Shown: positions 61,054 to 64,000 of the stretch, piece by piece
How positions within the stretch are numbered: position 1 is the stretch's first letter
Layout: each line of letters begins with the position of its first letter
Origin: DATCJY01 sp036562565
GTDB lineage: Bacteria > Bacteroidota > Bacteroidia > Flavobacteriales_D > Sanyastnellaceae
Direction of reading: 5' to 3'
Assembly: GCA_036562565.1 (NCBI GenBank)
Contig: DATCJY010000059.1
Location: 62,001-126,000, forward strand
Length of the DNA stretch: 64,000 nt
Program-made: the position numbers and the translations under genes
The notes under the pieces: model-generated
Databases searched by the model: none
What the model was told of the DNA's origin: nothing
The model's input: the letters and a program-made list of their open reading frames with translations, nothing else

Positions 61054-62067
61054 GTGAGAGTCCTTTATTCCGTTGTATGCATACTACTGCTATCGAAGTT
61101 GAGCTATGGCCAGCTCACCAATGGCAGTTTTGAAGTATACACAGCCATCCCTGATGGTTTAGGTCAATGGTCTCGAGTAGTTGGTTGGACCAATGCGGGC
61201 AGCTCTGTTTCTAACCCGGACTACTATCACAAAGAAGCGAACAACATTGCCGACTTACCGGAAACACCCGTAGCAATAGTTGATGCTGCTGACGGTAACG
61301 CAATAATTGGATTGGCAATCTGCGGCAAAGTAGGCTCTAACAAAAGAAGCTATCTCCAGCATGCATTTGAGTCGCCTCTTGTCCCGGGACAAGAATATCA
61401 CCTGTGTTTTCGCATCACCAACGGAGAGCAAACAGCCACATCCCATGCGGGATTGGCATCGAACCACATCGGCATTGCATTGAGCACAACTGCCTTGATA
61501 CAAATTGGTGATGCGCCTATCCAATACGAGCCGCAACTCAAAATTGACCACGTATTGTACTTGGACAGATGGCAAACCATATACTTCTCATTTGTAGCCG
61601 ATCAGCCATACTCTCACATGACCTTTGGTTTATTCAACAACGATGAACACCACAGTATTGAGTCTGCCAAAGGGAACAACTCTGAATATGCCTATTACTT
61701 CGTGGACGATTTTCGCCTTTCCACTGAACCACCCGTGGAAGAGCCGGTAATCGAAGAACCTATTTATTTCGAACCACCAAACGCTCCATTCTTCGTTCCG
61801 AATGCATTCACCCCTAACGGTGACGGAGATAATGATGTGTTCATACCTGTTGCCGGATACATTAAAGAATGGACCTTGGAAATTTATACCAAGTGGGGTG
61901 ACCCGGTTTTCGTTTCCACCTCACCACTCAAAGGCTGGGATGGTACATGTATGGGCAAGCCCTGTGCTAACGGTAGTTATATATGGAAAATGACATTCCA
62001 TGTTCCCGGTACCAACGGAGAGCTTCGCGAGGCAGTAGAATACGGATTTGTAAACCTCGTTAAATAA
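61054..62067 (+). CDS. Secreted protein with T9SS type B sorting domain
   Basis: A 337-residue protein starting with GTG. Signal peptide ends LLSKLSYGQ. Residues ~20-230 look like a carbohydrate-binding-type beta sandwich (NGSFEVYT, GLGQWSRVVGWTNAG, YYFVDDFRLS). A Pro/Glu-rich linker (EEPVIEEPIYFEPP) leads to the C-terminal domain: FFVPNAFTPNGDGDNDVFIP, LEIYTKWGDPVF, CANGSYIWKMTF. This is the gliding-motility-associated T9SS signal. The protein is small for its class. Confidence 0.85.
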   Translation: MRVLYSVVCILLLSKLSYGQLTNGSFEVYTAIPDGLGQWSRVVGWTNAGSSVSNPDYYHKEANNIADLPETPVAIVDAADGNAIIGLAICGKVGSNKRSYLQHAFESPLVPGQEYHLCFRITNGEQTATSHAGLASNHIGIALSTTALIQIGDAPIQYEPQLKIDHVLYLDRWQTIYFSFVADQPYSHMTFGLFNNDEHHSIESAKGNNSEYAYYFVDDFRLSTEPPVEEPVIEEPIYFEPPNAPFFVPNAFTPNGDGDNDVFIPVAGYIKEWTLEIYTKWGDPVFVSTSPLKGWDGTCMGKPCANGSYIWKMTFHVPGTNGELREAVEYGFVNLVK

Positions 62068-62070
62068 ATA

Positions 62071-62099
62071 TTGCGCTCTCATATTGGCGATTAACTTCG
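62071..62099 (+). promoter_or_regulatory. Weak promoter candidate of bshC
   Basis: TTG (62071-62073), 18-nt spacer, TAACTTCG (62092-62099; one mismatch to TAnnTTTG), 10 nt before the ATG. Confidence 0.35.
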
Positions 62100-62109
62100 C
62101 CCTTGCTCT

Positions 62110-63690
62110 ATGAACGCATATCATTACCCCATTCATGACATTTCCAAGCCGGATAGTCTCGTGTTGGATTATTTGAACAGCGATGAAAAAACCCAATCCC
62201 TCATCTCTGTTACCCCTTCCATTGAATCATTTCAGAAGATTATAGCAGGCCGTGCCTTTGCTAAAGAAAGAAGGCACACGTTAGTTGAAGTTTTGCAAGA
62301 GCAATACAAAACACTTTCGTGTAATGACAAAGTGAAAAACAATATCGCCAGCCTGTTATCGGAAAATACATTCACACTGACCACAGGTCATCAACTTTGT
62401 CTGTTCACCGGGCCGCTGTATTTCATCTATAAAATTCTGAGCACCATCAAGCTTTCCCAACGATTGAAGGCACAATATCCCGAATACAATTTTGTACCGG
62501 TTTATTGGATGGCCACAGAAGACCATGACTTGGCAGAAATCAATCACGCCTATTTCTACAATAAAAAACTAACCTGGCAAACCGAACAGACCGGCCCTGT
62601 AGGCTCAATGAAGACCACAGGTATCCATGAGGTGATAGATGAACTCAGTCAAATTTTGGGAAATACACCAAGGGCAGCTGAAATTGTTGAATTGCTGAGA
62701 AAAGCCTATTCGCATGAAACGCTCGCACTCGCTACCCGTTATCTAGTAAATGAACTGTTTGGTGCATATGGCTTGGTTGTAGTGGATGGTAATGACGCGC
62801 GTTACAAAAAATCCTTCATGGAAGTCCTTAAAAAGGAACTATTCGACCATCAAGGTTATAAAAGCATTAACACCACAAATGCATTCCTACAAGAGCACGG
62901 TTACAAAGTCCAAGTAAATCCCCGCGAGATAAACTTGTTCTATATAAAAGATGAGATGCGCTCCCGCATTGAGCGCATGTCAGATAATCAATGGAAAGTG
63001 GTTGACACCACCATCACATTTGATAAAGCCCAGTTGGAACAAGAGTTGGAAAATCATCCCGAGCGCTTTAGTCCGAACGTTGCCCTTCGACCCATTTATC
63101 AAGAAAGCATTCTTCCGAATATCGCCTACATCGGAGGTCCTGGAGAACTAGCCTATTGGCTGCAATTGAAAGGTTTCTTTGATGTGAGTGGCGTGCCTTA
63201 CCCTGTACTTATTCTACGTGATAGTGCGTTATTGGTGAGTCAAAAATTACAATCCAGACTTCAGAAGCTGGAACTAACCCACAACGACCTTTTTGCTGAT
63301 GTACAGGAAACAATCAAACGACTCATACATTCCGAACAAACCTCCTTGGATGAAGAGCGCCAAGCATTGCTTCAATTATTTGAACGCATCGCATCAAAAT
63401 TGAAAGCAGTGGATCCCACACTGGAAGCAACCGCACGAGCAGAAGGCCAAAAACAATTGAACGCGATCGACCACTTGGAAAAGAAAGCCATCAAAGCGCT
63501 CAAAACAAAAGAGGAACAACGCATCCAATCTTTCCAGAAAATACATCACGAATGCTTCCCGGATGGCATACCTCAAGAGCGTCACGACAATTATTTCCAG
63601 CATTACGTGAGCCTCGATATTGATTTATTGAGCACGCTTTATGAAAGTTTTGCTCCAATGGAAAAGCAGTACCATGTGCTTTTACAGTAA
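62110..63690 (+). CDS. bshC: Bacillithiol biosynthesis cysteine-adding enzyme BshC
   Basis: A 526-residue cytoplasmic enzyme, the last step of bacillithiol synthesis (adds cysteine to glucosaminyl-malate). Family landmarks: FTLTTGHQLCLFTGPLYFIY, VYWMATEDHDLAEINHAYFY, LVVVDGNDARYKKSFMEV, NIAYIGGPGELAYWLQLK and the coiled coil near the C-terminus. GHQLCLFTGP is the nucleotide-binding-like N-terminal motif. Length is normal. BshA and BshB are not in the window. Confidence 0.95.
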   Translation: MNAYHYPIHDISKPDSLVLDYLNSDEKTQSLISVTPSIESFQKIIAGRAFAKERRHTLVEVLQEQYKTLSCNDKVKNNIASLLSENTFTLTTGHQLCLFTGPLYFIYKILSTIKLSQRLKAQYPEYNFVPVYWMATEDHDLAEINHAYFYNKKLTWQTEQTGPVGSMKTTGIHEVIDELSQILGNTPRAAEIVELLRKAYSHETLALATRYLVNELFGAYGLVVVDGNDARYKKSFMEVLKKELFDHQGYKSINTTNAFLQEHGYKVQVNPREINLFYIKDEMRSRIERMSDNQWKVVDTTITFDKAQLEQELENHPERFSPNVALRPIYQESILPNIAYIGGPGELAYWLQLKGFFDVSGVPYPVLILRDSALLVSQKLQSRLQKLELTHNDLFADVQETIKRLIHSEQTSLDEERQALLQLFERIASKLKAVDPTLEATARAEGQKQLNAIDHLEKKAIKALKTKEEQRIQSFQKIHHECFPDGIPQERHDNYFQHYVSLDIDLLSTLYESFAPMEKQYHVLLQ

Positions 63691-64000
63691 GTAGCATGCT
63701 CAGTGGTATGGACTAAATGAGAATTTTATAAGCATTGAATTAGATGCTGTAAGTCACTAAAGGATGGCCAACTGCACATTTGTAGCAGATTTAGACAACG
63801 GTCTTTCTCAGAAAACGATTTTATACCTAAGTACTGTGTTCGTTTTTCTCATAACGAATATTTTAATAGTGTTAGGTTTGGTTATGGTGGATCAAAGGGG
63901 CCGAATGCGGCCTCTTTGATTTTTATGGAATATCCATTTCTTTTGCCCCGCTCGTGGCACATCAAGTTCAAATACCGAAATATCTGCAAAACCTTATCTC
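63691..64000. other. Gene-poor window end with hairpin
   Basis: No convincing gene in these 310 nt. TAGGTTTG (63873-63880) is a -7 type element. Just after it, ATCAAAGGGGCCG (63891-63903) pairs with CGGCCTCTTTGAT (63908-63920; one G-T pair) and is followed by a short T run: a terminator-like hairpin. Confidence 0.5.
63891..63926 (+). terminator. Terminator-like hairpin near window end
   Basis: A 13-bp stem with loop AATG and a TTTT run. It could end a transcript from bshC or act in the leader of a gene beyond the window. Confidence 0.6.

Overview
The window is a contiguous stretch of chromosome from a member of the Bacteroidota, probably a gliding or surface-associated Flavobacteriia/Chitinophagia-like lineage. 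The evidence is five secreted proteins with type IX secretion (T9SS) C-terminal signals, a TonB receptor with a carboxypeptidase-like domain followed by a DUF4249 lipoprotein, families largely confined to this phylum (DUF4286, DUF3127, GSCFA, Spy-like proteins), a bacillithiol enzyme (BshC), and promoters with the phylum-specific -7 element TAnnTTTG. No phage, transposon, CRISPR array, rRNA or integrase was seen. The content is mostly core genome with interspersed large surface proteins.

Layout. 0.4-6.7 kb: giant repeat adhesin (T9SS type A). 6.8-8.6 kb (minus): ECF sigma factor, anti-sigma-like membrane protein and Spy-like periplasmic protein. 8.8-9.2 kb: RNase P RNA. 9.2-13.9 kb (minus): DUF4139 protein, then TPR protein, ComA-like phosphosulfolactate synthase and rhodanese. 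14.1-16.2 kb: MazG-type hydrolase, serine hydrolase, tRNA-Arg(ACG). 16.4-21.2 kb (minus): two tandem paralogous choice-of-anchor L surface proteins (T9SS type B). 21.5-30.2 kb: lone LolD/MacB-type ATPase, methyltransferase, MutS, AddA/RecB-like helicase-nuclease. 30.4-34.0 kb (minus): TonB receptor, DUF4249, DUF4286. 34.3-44.2 kb: YciF ferritin-like protein, an outer-membrane candidate, a secreted protein/glycosyltransferase/TadA cluster, HemF, DUF3127 OB-fold protein with an SSB-like tail, RhlE-like helicase, zinc-ribbon/membrane pair, Maf, GuaA. 44.3-50.8 kb: triple-LysM protein with a periplasmic-binding-like domain, glycosyltransferase 9, GSCFA protein, lamin-tail/Ig surface protein. 50.9-52.4 kb: DUF983 and a DUF4249 without an adjacent receptor. 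52.6-58.5 kb: complete sufA-B-C-D-S-E-T iron-sulfur operon. 58.7-62.1 kb: second ECF sigma/anti-sigma-like pair, outer-membrane candidate, fifth T9SS cargo. 62.1-63.7 kb: BshC.

Themes. The SUF operon, HemF, the ComA-rhodanese pair and BshC form a sulfur/iron/thiol set. Two ECF sigma cassettes and the surface proteins point to active envelope monitoring. The least ordinary signals are: (i) a four-domain super-repeat with a 933-939 nt period in the giant adhesin that ends in a half period; (ii) the ComA-rhodanese gene pair; (iii) an SSB-type acidic tip on the DUF3127 protein; (iv) a probable ~200 nt mutS leader with a GAAA-capped hairpin; (v) -7 promoter elements lying only 4-6 nt before some start codons. 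I did not find a clear, self-contained undescribed system; these are the best leads. All family calls come from reading the sequence; no database search was run.
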